6,726 nt of DNA from Thermococcus paralvinellae (lineage in GTDB: Archaea > Methanobacteriota_B > Thermococci > Thermococcales > Thermococcaceae): NCBI GenBank assembly GCA_015662175.1, contig DQUR01000164.1:1-6726 (forward strand), in the 5' to 3' direction. Below are positions 1 to 6,547 of this stretch, piece after piece. Numbering within the stretch: position 1 is the stretch's first letter; each line of letters starts with the position of its first letter. The position numbers were made by a program, and so were the translations under genes. The notes beneath the pieces are model-generated. The model did no database searches. It was not told where the DNA came from and worked only from the letters and a program-made list of their open reading frames with translations.

Positions 1-493
1 CCCATACGGAGCATGGACCACAACATCACCGCCCGGGAAGTACTCAATCGGTGAGGACAGACCAAAGAAGTGGGTGGCATTGATTGCAGCGGCACATCAA
101 ATCCCATACGTCGCAACGGCAAGCATTGCAGATCCGTATGACCTCTACAGGAAGGTTAAGAAAGCTGCCAAAGTTGATGGTCCAGCATTCATCCAAGTTC
201 AGGGAACATGTGTACCTGGTTGGCGCATTCCACCAGAAAAGAGTGTCGAAGTTGCAAAACTGGCAATTGAGACGGGCGTCTGGCCGCTCTTCGAAATTGA
301 AAACGGTGATATCAGGAACATTAAATTCCAGAGATTCCCCAAGGACGGGAAGTTCAAGAAGCCCATTGAGGAATACCTCAAGTTACAGGGAAGATTCAAG
401 CACCTGCTCAAGAATCCGGAGGCAATAGAAGAGCTGAAAGAGCAGATAAAGGCGATGTGGAGGATTCTCGGAAAGGAAGTTGAACTTCCTTAA
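1..493 (+). CDS. porB: Pyruvate:ferredoxin oxidoreductase beta subunit, C-terminal part (5' end cut by window)
   Basis: This is the cytoplasmic thiamine-diphosphate-binding beta subunit of the four-subunit archaeal pyruvate (2-ketoacid) ferredoxin oxidoreductase, which oxidises pyruvate to acetyl-CoA and CO2 and reduces ferredoxin. About 163 residues are visible, open from the first full codon at position 2 to the TAA at 491-493. The sequence opens with [13 protein letters not shown] and continues through [26 protein letters not shown] and the family ending [16 protein letters not shown]. The cysteine at 209-211 corresponds to the conserved late cysteine of the beta subunit that completes its [4Fe-4S] site; the earlier ligands lie outside the window. 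The usual CPTGW motif reads CVPGW here. The ending ([15 protein letters not shown]) resembles PorB more than the paralogous VorB as I remember them, so pyruvate is preferred over branched-chain substrates, with moderate certainty. In Thermococcales porB often closes the por/vor cluster, which agrees with the terminator just after it. Confidence 0.9.
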   Translation, partial: PYGAWTTTSPPGKYSIGEDRPKKWVALIAAAHQIPYVATASIADPYDLYRKVKKAAKVDGPAFIQVQGTCVPGWRIPPEKSVEVAKLAIETGVWPLFEIENGDIRNIKFQRFPKDGKFKKPIEEYLKLQGRFKHLLKNPEAIEELKEQIKAMWRILGKEVELP

Positions 494-517
494 TCCCTTT
501 TCTTATTACATATTTTT
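494..517 (+). terminator. T-rich terminator after porB
   Basis: Directly after the porB stop codon the plus strand is pyrimidine-rich, with T runs at 498-501 and 513-517. Archaeal RNA polymerase terminates at oligo-U tracts with no need for a hairpin. A new promoter follows about 25 bases later, which supports transcription ending here. Confidence 0.55.
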
Positions 518-540
518 GTCCAGTGGTGTACTTATTTGGG

Positions 541-554
541 ACAAAGCTTATAAG
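541..554 (+). promoter_or_regulatory. Promoter (BRE + TATA) of the Mrp ATPase gene
   Basis: A purine-rich BRE-like ACAAAG is followed immediately by CTTATAAG, a good archaeal TATA box centred near 550. Transcription would start about 26 bases downstream, near 576, giving a leader of about 20 bases that still includes the GGAGG ribosome-binding site at 585-589. The right arm of an inverted repeat (TTTGTCC at 515-521, GGACAAA at 539-545) overlaps the BRE. Confidence 0.65.
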
Positions 555-597
555 CGGCTATAACATCTGAACTTTAATCCCTACGGAGGTGATGAAG

Positions 598-1473
598 ATG
601 ACGATAAAGACTCCATTTAACTTGCCCGGACTGGGCGTTGATCCTTTAACCCAGAGAATAGCCGAGAAGGAGAAAAAATGGAAGTATAGGGTGGCTGTTC
701 TAAGCGGTAAGGGTGGTGTTGGAAAAAGTACAGTCGCTGTTAATCTGGCAGCGGCTCTGGCTAAGCTTGGTTATTCTGTGGGTGTTCTGGATGCTGACGT
801 TCACGGGCCGAATATAGCCAAAATGCTTGGCGTTGAAAAAGCTCAAATCTTAGCTGAAAAGGTTAATGATCACTTTGAGATGATACCTCCAACTGTGGAT
901 TTCATGGGTCAGGTGACGCCAATTAAGGTTATGAGTATTGGCATGATGGTTCCTGAAAACCAGCCAATTATCTGGAGGGGGGCACTGATTACAAGGGCAC
1001 TCAAGCAACTTTTGGGGGATGTTAAATGGGGGGAGCTTGACTTTATGATAATAGATTTTCCTCCGGGAACAGGAGACCAGATACTGACGATAGTCCAGAC
1101 TATTAAGCTTGATGCTGCAATTGTTGTAACCACCCCACAAGATGTTGCTCTCCTTGATACCGGAAAGGCCGTGAACATGATGAAGCAGATGAACGTTCCT
1201 TACGTAGCTGTTATTGAAAACATGAGCTATTTAATCTGTCCCCACTGTGGAAATAAAATCAATCTCTTTGGTGAGGGTGGCGGAGAGAAATTGGCCCAGA
1301 AAGAGGGAGTCGATTTTCTTGGAAAAGTCCCCATTGATCTAAAAGCCAGGGAGGCAAGCGATCTGGGAATCCCAATTGTCCTTTATGAAGACACTCCAGC
1401 AGCCAAGGCCTTTATGGAAATCACCCAGAGGTTTGTGAAAAAGCTTGAGGATATGAAGGAGGATAAAGCTTAA
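598..1473 (+). CDS. mrp: Mrp/NBP35-family iron-sulfur cluster carrier P-loop ATPase
   Basis: This is a soluble cytoplasmic ATPase of the Mrp/NBP35 (ApbC) family, whose dimer carries a [4Fe-4S] cluster and hands it to apo-proteins. The 291-residue protein has the deviant Walker A GKGGVGKST (37-45, with signature Lys38), the switch I region LDADVHGPN (64-72), switch II DFPPGTGD (153-160) and the cluster-bridging pair CPHC (214-217). The N-terminal extension (1-30) has no ferredoxin-type CX13CX2CX5C cluster, so this is the short archaeal form. Start: GTG 589, ATG 592 and ATG 598 are in frame, but GGAGG at 585-589 lies 8 bases before ATG 598 and overlaps the others, so 598 is chosen. It has its own promoter. 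The neighbouring oxidoreductase is a plausible client, but that is inference. Confidence 0.95.
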   Translation: MTIKTPFNLPGLGVDPLTQRIAEKEKKWKYRVAVLSGKGGVGKSTVAVNLAAALAKLGYSVGVLDADVHGPNIAKMLGVEKAQILAEKVNDHFEMIPPTVDFMGQVTPIKVMSIGMMVPENQPIIWRGALITRALKQLLGDVKWGELDFMIIDFPPGTGDQILTIVQTIKLDAAIVVTTPQDVALLDTGKAVNMMKQMNVPYVAVIENMSYLICPHCGNKINLFGEGGGEKLAQKEGVDFLGKVPIDLKAREASDLGIPIVLYEDTPAAKAFMEITQRFVKKLEDMKEDKA

Positions 1474-1497
1474 ATTTTCCCGCCCTATATTTTAATG

Positions 1498-1590
1498 GCA
1501 TGCGCGGCTGAGATCGGGGAACCCGAAACTGTGATGCCGCGCTGGACCGGGCTACTAAGTGAATGGACGGTGGTGGTTATCTACGGTCAA
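1498..1590 (+). ncRNA. Candidate structured leader RNA or small RNA with a kink-turn
   Basis: A GC-rich island (about 69% G+C over 1498-1552, counted by eye) sits between AT-rich sequence and the AT-richer membrane gene, a usual sign of structured RNA in hyperthermophiles. GCGCGG (1502-1507) pairs with CCGCGC (1537-1542). Inside the stem, CTGA (1508-1511) faces GTGATG (1531-1536), giving C-G, U-U and the tandem sheared G-A/A-G pairs of a box C/D-type kink-turn with a three-base bulge (1530-1532). The distal stem is TCGGG (1514-1518) with CCCGA (1522-1526) and a GAA loop. L7Ae binds such motifs. A second weaker helix pairs GACCG (1545-1549) with CGGTC (1584-1588). TATA-like stretches lie at 1469-1479 and 1486-1494. 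I see no H/ACA lower stem or second guide box, so it is not an obvious modification guide; the boundaries are guesses. Confidence 0.42.
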
Positions 1591-2469
1591 GTGAGCAAAC
1601 AGCTCTTTCAAAGCACGTACAAATGGCTTCAGCTTCATCAGGATATTGCACAGATTGTGGTTCTGGTTATATTGTTATTTATCCTCCTCATTTTGGTTTA
1701 CAACCTTTTCAGAGAAAGTTTAGAGGCATTTGTTCTCTATCTCCTGGTGGTCTCTATGACGATCATCTGGTTCTTCAACTCGGATGAGTTTGTGATAAGA
1801 TTTAAGTCAATACACCTTGCCCTTTTGCTACTTTTCTCGTGTTTGATGTTCTATCTTGCTCCAAAGCTTTCCCGTGAACTTGGCTTTTTAATCTACGGTC
1901 TGGCTTTTGCCTCCCCAACTTTCAGGGATGTTGTGAAGACTTTAGATAGAGATTTCCTTTCACTCATATTCTTTGTTGCAACCCTTGCCCTAATTATGAA
2001 CCTGTCGTTTGCTCCTACCTCCTTCAGGGCAGATTTTGAGGTAGCTTTGCTCTCTATTTTTACCCTGGTCACCGTTGGGCTGAGCTTTTACGCCTTAGCA
2101 ATACCGCTGGCTTTTGTGCTGACCTTTCCGAAGAGGCACAAAAGGAACTTTATCTATGTAATGCTGACTCTAACTGGAGTAATTGCTTTCTGGAAAATTT
2201 TTGGGATAGGCATAACTGTGGAGTTCCCTCATACTCATACGAATTACATTATGGGCATGTTTGTAAAAGAGACCCTCATACAGCTAATCCTGATAGTGTA
2301 CTTTTTTACCACAAATTTCAAGACAGCAATTGGAGAGAGGGGGCAGGTTTTGTTTTTGCAGGTTTTAGCCCTCATGTATTTTCCGCTCTTAACGGTTAAT
2401 CCAGTGATTTTTACCCCTCTCGTTATCGTAATCTCAGCTCTTTCAATCAGGCTAACCCAGAAGATTTAG
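1591..2469 (+). CDS. Polytopic membrane protein of unknown function
   Basis: I do not recognise this protein. It is an integral membrane protein of about 292 residues with roughly nine or ten hydrophobic helices, starting with IAQIVVLVILLFILLILV near residue 19 and ending in VIFTPLVIVISALSIRL. The loops are short, with a basic one (FPKRHKRN) in the second half and a His-rich turn (EFPHTHTN) after the seventh helix or so. No transporter signature or catalytic motif is visible. The start is uncertain. The frame is open from ATG 1495 (324 residues), and ATG 1534 and GTG 1570 are also possible, but 1495-1590 folds as structured RNA, uses codons rare for these genomes (CGC, consecutive CTA) and none of these starts has a clear GGAGG. 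GTG 1591 leaves a short amphipathic N-terminus before the first helix. Its stop is one base from the stop of the convergent DUF2110 gene. Confidence 0.75.
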   Translation: MSKQLFQSTYKWLQLHQDIAQIVVLVILLFILLILVYNLFRESLEAFVLYLLVVSMTIIWFFNSDEFVIRFKSIHLALLLLFSCLMFYLAPKLSRELGFLIYGLAFASPTFRDVVKTLDRDFLSLIFFVATLALIMNLSFAPTSFRADFEVALLSIFTLVTVGLSFYALAIPLAFVLTFPKRHKRNFIYVMLTLTGVIAFWKIFGIGITVEFPHTHTNYIMGMFVKETLIQLILIVYFFTTNFKTAIGERGQVLFLQVLALMYFPLLTVNPVIFTPLVIVISALSIRLTQKI

Positions 2470-2470
2470 A

Positions 2471-3205
2471 TCATTGCTCAAACTTGATTGCCCCAATTAT
2501 TGCGGACTTTATGTATGGCCCAATTTCCTTTATTATTCCAGGGGCCTGTGTTCCCCTTTTTAGAACCAGAAGGGTCTCCATGAGACCAAGTTCTTCAAGT
2601 CTTTTAACGTCCCTTGAGTGTCCGGTTTTTATAAGTGCCGCTTCAACCTTTTCACTGACTGTCCCCACAATGAAAAGCTTGTCATACCCATCGCTAAGCC
2701 AAGACCTAATTCTTCTCAGCTGCTTTTCTGTAAAGTGTGCCTCAACTTCCCTCGCCCCAAATTCAACTCTCTCTATTTTAACCTCAACGGGCAAATAATC
2801 TACCCATCCAAACTCCCTGATCATCTGCCTTACGGGTTTTTCTCCAAATTCCCTCTTTAAATAATAGAGAGGAATCAGGACATCCTTTGGTGCTGGAGAA
2901 AAGATCCCTATGTCCACATAAGCCCCGTAACCAACTTTACCCAGGTCAATGAACCTTCCCCTGTAGGTTTGCCCCTCCTGTACGTTGCTGAGCTTGTAGG
3001 GAACTTCCCCAAATTCTTCCCTTATCAGGTTGGCGGATACCTCTTCATCCTCTCCTTCAAGCCTGACCTTAACCCACTGTTTCTGGATAATCCCGATCTT
3101 CCATTCGACCTCTAAATCCCCGATCAGTGATTTCAGTTTTCTGTTGAGCTTTTCAAAGCCACTCCTGTCCCCGTAAATCTTCTCCAAAATCACCAATTCT
3201 TCCAT
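2471..3205 (-). CDS. DUF2110 family protein, TFE-linked, with an S1/OB-like segment
   Basis: The protein has 244 residues and reads as a DUF2110 family member, an archaeal family of unknown function often found next to tfe. Residues about 77-113 (GQTYRGRFIDLGKVGYGAYV, then DVLIPL) resemble an S1/OB-type RNA-binding strand pattern. The rest is a charged alpha/beta N-terminal part and a C-terminal part with a helix (FTEKQLRRIRSWL) and a strand-rich end. There is no signal peptide or membrane segment. It lies 37 bases downstream of tfe on the same strand with no evident promoter or terminator between them, so the two are probably co-transcribed. Start: ATG 3214 is in frame but follows GGGG with no spacing, while ATG 3205 has that purine run about 8 bases upstream, so 3205 is preferred. 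A role in RNA or transcription is inferred from the S1-like part and the neighbour. Confidence 0.85.
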   Translation of the reverse strand: MEELVILEKIYGDRSGFEKLNRKLKSLIGDLEVEWKIGIIQKQWVKVRLEGEDEEVSANLIREEFGEVPYKLSNVQEGQTYRGRFIDLGKVGYGAYVDIGIFSPAPKDVLIPLYYLKREFGEKPVRQMIREFGWVDYLPVEVKIERVEFGAREVEAHFTEKQLRRIRSWLSDGYDKLFIVGTVSEKVEAALIKTGHSRDVKRLEELGLMETLLVLKRGTQAPGIIKEIGPYIKSAIIGAIKFEQ

Positions 3206-3242
3206 TCTTACCATCCCCGAAGTTCATACAACCCAAAATAGC

Positions 3243-3758
3243 TCACTTTCTAATTTTAAGTTCCTTTTCAAGCTGTGCAATTCGCTTTTTAAGCTCCTCA
3301 ACAATCTTGGTGTTATCATATTGCTGGAGTATTTTACCGCATATTGGACACTGGAATTCATATTCCAACGCTTCATCAAAAGTCAGTTTTGGATGCCCTG
3401 GAGTGCCACAGTGATAATAGATCTCACTTGTTTCCTCCTCGAGCATCTGCCTGAGTTTTTTGAGTTCCTGCATCTTCCTGGCCCTTATTATCTCCGGCAG
3501 CCTTTTGGTTTCCAAACGCCAGTAATAGTAATACCAGCCGGTCTCCTTGTCCCTCGTCCTTCTGAACTCTGCAAGCTGATGATCATAGAGTGCATAGAGA
3601 ATTTTACGAACTGTATTCACCCTTATACCTGTCATTTCGGCGAGCTCCTCATCCGTAGCTTCACCTTTTTTCTCAAGAGCCCTGATAACCTCAACGGCCT
3701 CCTCTCCCCCAATGTCCCGTGCAAGTTCTATGAGCTCCTTGTTCTTTCGTCTTGGCAT
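3243..3758 (-). CDS. tfe: Transcription initiation factor E alpha subunit (TFE)
   Basis: TFE is the archaeal counterpart of the TFIIE alpha N-terminal half; it joins the TBP-TFB-RNA polymerase complex, helps open the promoter and contacts the polymerase clamp. The 171-residue protein has an extended winged helix at about 16-85 ([32 protein letters not shown], wing ending GWYYYYW), a charged coiled coil at about 88-112, then a zinc ribbon. Cysteines are seen at 117, 137 and 140 only; the fourth ligand is probably His122 (CGTPGH) or His116 instead of the usual cysteine. A further helix (152-170) ends the protein. Start: a longer frame begins at 3788, but GGAGG (3771-3767) lies exactly 8 bases before ATG 3758, and MPRRKNKEL is a typical TFE beginning. 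It leads the tfe-DUF2110 unit. Confidence 0.95.
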   Translation of the reverse strand: MPRRKNKELIELARDIGGEEAVEVIRALEKKGEATDEELAEMTGIRVNTVRKILYALYDHQLAEFRRTRDKETGWYYYYWRLETKRLPEIIRARKMQELKKLRQMLEEETSEIYYHCGTPGHPKLTFDEALEYEFQCPICGKILQQYDNTKIVEELKKRIAQLEKELKIRK

Positions 3759-3836
3759 GAAAAAGACCTCCCCACATAATTTTAGCAAAACTTCTGTTTT
3801 AAAGGAGCACCTAATTGTACACTATGTTTCCTATGC

Positions 3837-3845
3837 TATATATAT
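3837..3845 (-). promoter_or_regulatory. Candidate TATA box of the tfe promoter
   Basis: Read on the minus strand, ATATATATA preceded by an A-rich BRE-like stretch is the strongest TATA element upstream of tfe. It predicts a start near 3814 and a leader of about 55 bases. A second TATA-like TTTAAAA at 3803-3797 would start transcription near 3774 and give a leader of about 16 bases that still carries GGAGG. The sequence does not decide between them. Confidence 0.5.
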
Positions 3846-3907
3846 GTTTTTGTTAAAATCAGCTTAATGGTGCACATTAATGGACATTTAAAATTGAGAA
3901 TGAGAGG

Positions 3908-4189
3908 TTAATCGGTGAAGTACTCATTCACGAGCTCTTTTGCTGAGGGCTTGTAAAGCTCTAAAATTTCAATATCCTCAATGACGTTTCCCTCTCTAAG
4001 TTTGAGCTTTACCTTACCCCCATAAACCTGCAAATCCAGCAGGCCATAAATTGCGTCCTCCGCCTCCAATGGGCTTTTAAATTTCATGATATACTCGCCG
4101 CTCTCATCAATAAGCTTGACCCAGTATTCGTTTTTTCTCTTGAATGGTCTCGTTATTTTTGGTTTAAATTTCTCCACTATGATTTCCAA
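3908..4189 (-). CDS. Small hypothetical protein (93 residues), function unknown
   Basis: I do not recognise this protein. It is small, soluble and charged, rich in predicted strands: MEIIVEKFKPKITRPF, EYWVKLIDESGEYIMKFKS, then a helix LEAEDAIYGLLDL, strands GGKVKLKLREGNVIEDIEI, and a C-terminal acidic helix ending LVNEYFTD. It has no cysteine pairs, no signal peptide and no membrane segment. Start: GTG 4198 is in frame but lies inside the ribosome-binding site; GGAGG (4202-4198) is 8 bases before TTG 4189, the same spacing as at mrp, tfe, eno and the kinase, so the TTG is chosen. It follows the kinase by 91 bases on the same strand. TATA-like AT stretches lie in that gap (such as TTTTAAA near 4216-4222), so it could be read from its own promoter or from the kinase transcript. 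Confidence 0.72.
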   Translation of the reverse strand: MEIIVEKFKPKITRPFKRKNEYWVKLIDESGEYIMKFKSPLEAEDAIYGLLDLQVYGGKVKLKLREGNVIEDIEILELYKPSAKELVNEYFTD

Positions 4190-4280
4190 TGAGGTCACCT
4201 CCGGGATGCTGAAAGTTTAAAAGTCTCTGATCATTCTAAATCTTTCAGTCCCTTAATTTTTAAGTGTTTCTTTTGGGATA

Positions 4281-5159
4281 TCAAAAGGGCAACTTAAGGT
4301 TTAGTTCTTCCGCTTTTTTCTTTATCTCCTCAAGGGGGACCACGGCACTCCTTGCACCAACCTTCTGGACTGTTAGATATGCAAGTAACATTCCTAGCTT
4401 TGCAGCATCCCTTAAGCTCCAGCCCATCAGAACACCATAGATAAGCCCGGCATCAAAGGAATCCCCGGCACCCGTGGAATCTGTAACCTCGGCACTCAAC
4501 CCTTTAACCTCAAAAACGTCCCCGCTCTCATCCCTGACCAGGGCACCCCCGCCGTTTAGTGTTACAATCACGTTTTTTGCCTTAATATCAACAACCCTGC
4601 TCAGGCTTTCGAACTTTCTCCTGAACTCGTCCTCGTTCATGAGTAAATACGTTATTTTTCCCTCAATCTCCTCCGGAATTTTCGCTTCTCCTATGTCAAG
4701 TGAAACCGTAATTCCGTGCTCATGGGCAAAGTTGACAGCATCGATTATCAGCCTTTCTGGATTTGATGAAAGGTGAACATGCCTTGTTTTGGCCAGATAT
4801 TCAAAATCAAGCTCCCTGTGTGCATTGGCACCCAAATACTTTACAATCCTTTTGTCTTCGCCCTTTATTATTGCCACCGCAACACCTGATGGAATATCAA
4901 CGATTCTTATGCCCTCCACATCAACACCAATCCGTTTAAAGAAGTTTATATGAGCCTTTCCGATTTCGTCTTTCCCCACAGCCCCTATGAATCCCACTTT
5001 AAGACCCATATTGGCTAACCACGTTGCCGTATTCCCTGCTGCTCCTCCAAGCCCGAAATAGGCATCCTTTGCCGGTATCTTTTCGTGGAATTCTGGAAAG
5101 CGGTCGACGAGCATTATTATGTCGTAGTTGAGGTTCCCTATTGCAATCACGTCAAACAT
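4281..5159 (-). CDS. PfkB-family (ribokinase-like) carbohydrate or nucleoside kinase
   Basis: This is a cytoplasmic kinase of the PfkB/ribokinase family, which phosphorylates a hydroxyl of a sugar, sugar phosphate or nucleoside. The 292-residue protein is a normal family length. It has the N-terminal substrate region (GNLNYD, 8-13), the GG motif GLGGAAGNT (36-44), the metal-linked NxxE motif NEDE (175-178), and the C-terminal signature [12 protein letters not shown] (227-238) with the anion hole GAGD and catalytic base Asp233. Substrate and phosphate donor cannot be read from the sequence. Thermococcales have several PfkB members, including ADP-dependent ribose-1-phosphate kinase and cytidine or inositol kinases; the first is a candidate but unproven. 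Start: ATG 5165 is only 2 bases from GGAGG (5172-5168), while ATG 5159 has the usual 8-base spacing. It lies 29 bases after eno and is probably co-transcribed with it. Confidence 0.9.
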   Translation of the reverse strand: MFDVIAIGNLNYDIIMLVDRFPEFHEKIPAKDAYFGLGGAAGNTATWLANMGLKVGFIGAVGKDEIGKAHINFFKRIGVDVEGIRIVDIPSGVAVAIIKGEDKRIVKYLGANAHRELDFEYLAKTRHVHLSSNPERLIIDAVNFAHEHGITVSLDIGEAKIPEEIEGKITYLLMNEDEFRRKFESLSRVVDIKAKNVIVTLNGGGALVRDESGDVFEVKGLSAEVTDSTGAGDSFDAGLIYGVLMGWSLRDAAKLGMLLAYLTVQKVGARSAVVPLEEIKKKAEELNLKLPF

Positions 5160-5188
5160 TGCCATTCCCTCCTGAGAAAGAGAAAAGC

Positions 5189-6481
5189 TCAGAAGAACGG
5201 GTTTCTGAACTTCCTTCCGGGGTAGAATGCAATACCTTCAAGCTCCTCCTCGATCCTGATGAGCTGGTTGTACTTTGCGTTTCTGTCGCTCCTTGCAGGG
5301 GCACCCGTCTTGATCTGTCCTGCGTTTATCGCCACCGCTAAGTCAGCTATTGTGGCATCTTCGGTTTCCCCGGAGCGGTGAGAGACGACAACCCCGTAGC
5401 CCGCTCTGAAGGCTAAATAAGCCGCATCGATTGCTTCACTTAGGGTTCCAATTTGGTTGACTTTTAAGAGCAGAGCATTCGCCGCACCCATTTCAATTCC
5501 CTTCCTTAGCCTCTTCACGTTTGTAACAAAGATGTCGTCACCAACGATCTGTACCCTCTTCCCAAGCTCCCTTGTTACCATTGCAAAGCCCTCAAAGTCT
5601 TCCTCGTGCATTGGATCCTCAATTGAGACTATTGGATAGGTATTGACCAGTTCCTTGTAAAGGTCTATGAGTTCTTCCCTTGTGTATTCCTCTCCCCCAA
5701 CGATATACCTGCCCTTCTCAGCGTTGTAGAACTCACTTGATGCGGCATCCAATGCAAATGCAATCTCATCCCCAACTTTGTACCCCGTCTCTTCAACTGC
5801 CTTAACGAGAGCTTCCAGTGGCTCCGTGACTTCTTTCATTGGAGGAGCAAACCCGCCTTCATCTCCAACATTAACCGCTAACTTCCCGTACTTTTTCGTG
5901 AGAATCCTTTTGAGTGTGTGGTATGTTTCACTGACCATCTGAATGCCTTCTTTAAAGCTCCCAGCACCAACAGGCATTATCATGAACTCCTGGAAGTCAA
6001 GGTCGTTTCCTGCATGAACCCCACCGTTGATGACGTTGCTCATTGGAACTGGCAGCACGTAAGCGTTGGTTCCACCGATGTACCGGTAAAGTGACACACC
6101 CAGAGTGTTTGCAGCTGCCTTGGCAACCGCCAGTGAAACACCCAGAATAGCGTTTGCTCCGAGGTTTGACTTGTTCTCGGTTCCGTCAAGCTCGATCATC
6201 AGCATATCAATGTCCCTCTGTAACCTTACATCCATCCCGATGAGTTCGGGAGCGATTATCTTGTTGATGTTCTCAACCGCTCTTCTAACCCCCTTTCCGT
6301 GGAACCTTTTTCCACCATCTCTAAGCTCCAAAGCCTCATGGGTTCCTGTTGATGCTCCGCTTGGCACAGCGGCCCTTCCCATGGCCACAGGAGTATAGAC
6401 ATCTACCTCCACGGTAGGGTTTCCCCTTGAATCCAGGATTTCCCTTGCTGTAATTGCGGTAATTTCAAACGGGTTCTGCAT
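5189..6481 (-). CDS. eno: Enolase (phosphopyruvate hydratase)
   Basis: Enolase interconverts 2-phosphoglycerate and phosphoenolpyruvate in the cytoplasm and serves both glycolysis and gluconeogenesis. The 430-residue protein is full length. Visible active-site features are the mobile loop SGASTGTHE (41-49), His156 in NGGVHAG, Glu165 in DFQEF, the proton donor Glu208 in GDEGGFAPP, Mg ligands Asp245 ([10 protein letters not shown]), Glu288 (SIEDP) and Asp315 (VGDD), base Lys340 in the signature [23 protein letters not shown] with His368, and Lys391 (QIKTGAP). No key residue is missing. Start: GTG 6490 is in frame but sits in the ribosome-binding site; CGAGG (6494-6490) is 8 bases before ATG 6481, giving MQNPFEIT, the usual archaeal beginning. 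The leader contains ATCAC-N5-GTGAT, close to the Thermococcales glycolytic motif. The PfkB kinase follows 29 bases downstream. Confidence 0.97.
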   Translation of the reverse strand: MQNPFEITAITAREILDSRGNPTVEVDVYTPVAMGRAAVPSGASTGTHEALELRDGGKRFHGKGVRRAVENINKIIAPELIGMDVRLQRDIDMLMIELDGTENKSNLGANAILGVSLAVAKAAANTLGVSLYRYIGGTNAYVLPVPMSNVINGGVHAGNDLDFQEFMIMPVGAGSFKEGIQMVSETYHTLKRILTKKYGKLAVNVGDEGGFAPPMKEVTEPLEALVKAVEETGYKVGDEIAFALDAASSEFYNAEKGRYIVGGEEYTREELIDLYKELVNTYPIVSIEDPMHEEDFEGFAMVTRELGKRVQIVGDDIFVTNVKRLRKGIEMGAANALLLKVNQIGTLSEAIDAAYLAFRAGYGVVVSHRSGETEDATIADLAVAINAGQIKTGAPARSDRNAKYNQLIRIEEELEGIAFYPGRKFRNPFF

Positions 6482-6485
6482 CTTG

Positions 6486-6500
6486 ATCACCTCGAGTGAT
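6486..6500 (-). promoter_or_regulatory. Possible Thermococcales glycolytic motif (TGM-like) at the eno start
   Basis: The 15 bases are a perfect dyad of ATCAC and GTGAT around five bases. The known TGM, bound by the sugar-responsive TrmB-like regulator Tgr/TrmBL1, is TATCAC-N5-GTGATA; here the outer T and A are replaced on both sides. The site lies downstream of any eno TATA box, where binding would repress. One half-site doubles as the ribosome-binding site (GAGGTGAT), so half of the match could be chance. Confidence 0.4.
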
Positions 6501-6529
6501 GTTGGCTTTTAAGACTTAAATCTTTTGCA

Positions 6530-6547
6530 CTTCAAACTGGTTTGAAG
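6530..6547. promoter_or_regulatory. Perfect 18-bp palindrome in the divergent promoter region (candidate operator)
   Basis: CTTCAAAC and GTTTGAAG are perfect inverted 8-base arms around the central TG. The palindrome lies between the divergent eno (-) and right-edge (+) genes and touches the TATA-like GCTATAAGC at 6548-6556. For eno read from that TATA it would sit between TATA and the transcription start; for the plus gene it would overlap the BRE. The size and place are typical of a dimeric helix-turn-helix operator; the regulator is not identified. Confidence 0.45.

Noticed and set aside
199..411. Antisense open frame opposite porB, and similar frames opposite mrp, tfe, the kinase and eno
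   Set aside because: They mirror strongly conserved genes, have no ribosome-binding sites or recognisable protein features, and are expected by chance opposite coding sequence.
1498..1590. Known riboswitch (TPP, fluoride or cobalamin) ahead of the membrane gene
   Set aside because: CTGAGA, ACCCG and AACTG resemble pieces of TPP and cobalamin cores, but the required partner helices are absent (no AGGGA strand, no GCCACTG box), and the fluoride pseudoknot pattern does not line up.
1498..1590. H/ACA or C/D box modification-guide RNA
   Set aside because: The kink-turn fits L7Ae binding, but there is no lower stem with a correctly placed ACA, and no second box C/D pair flanking a guide.
4209..4248. 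Inverted repeat CTGAAAG/CTTTCAG upstream of the small gene
   Set aside because: Seven-base arms with a 26-base spacer in AT-rich sequence are easily chance; there is no clear link to a promoter element.
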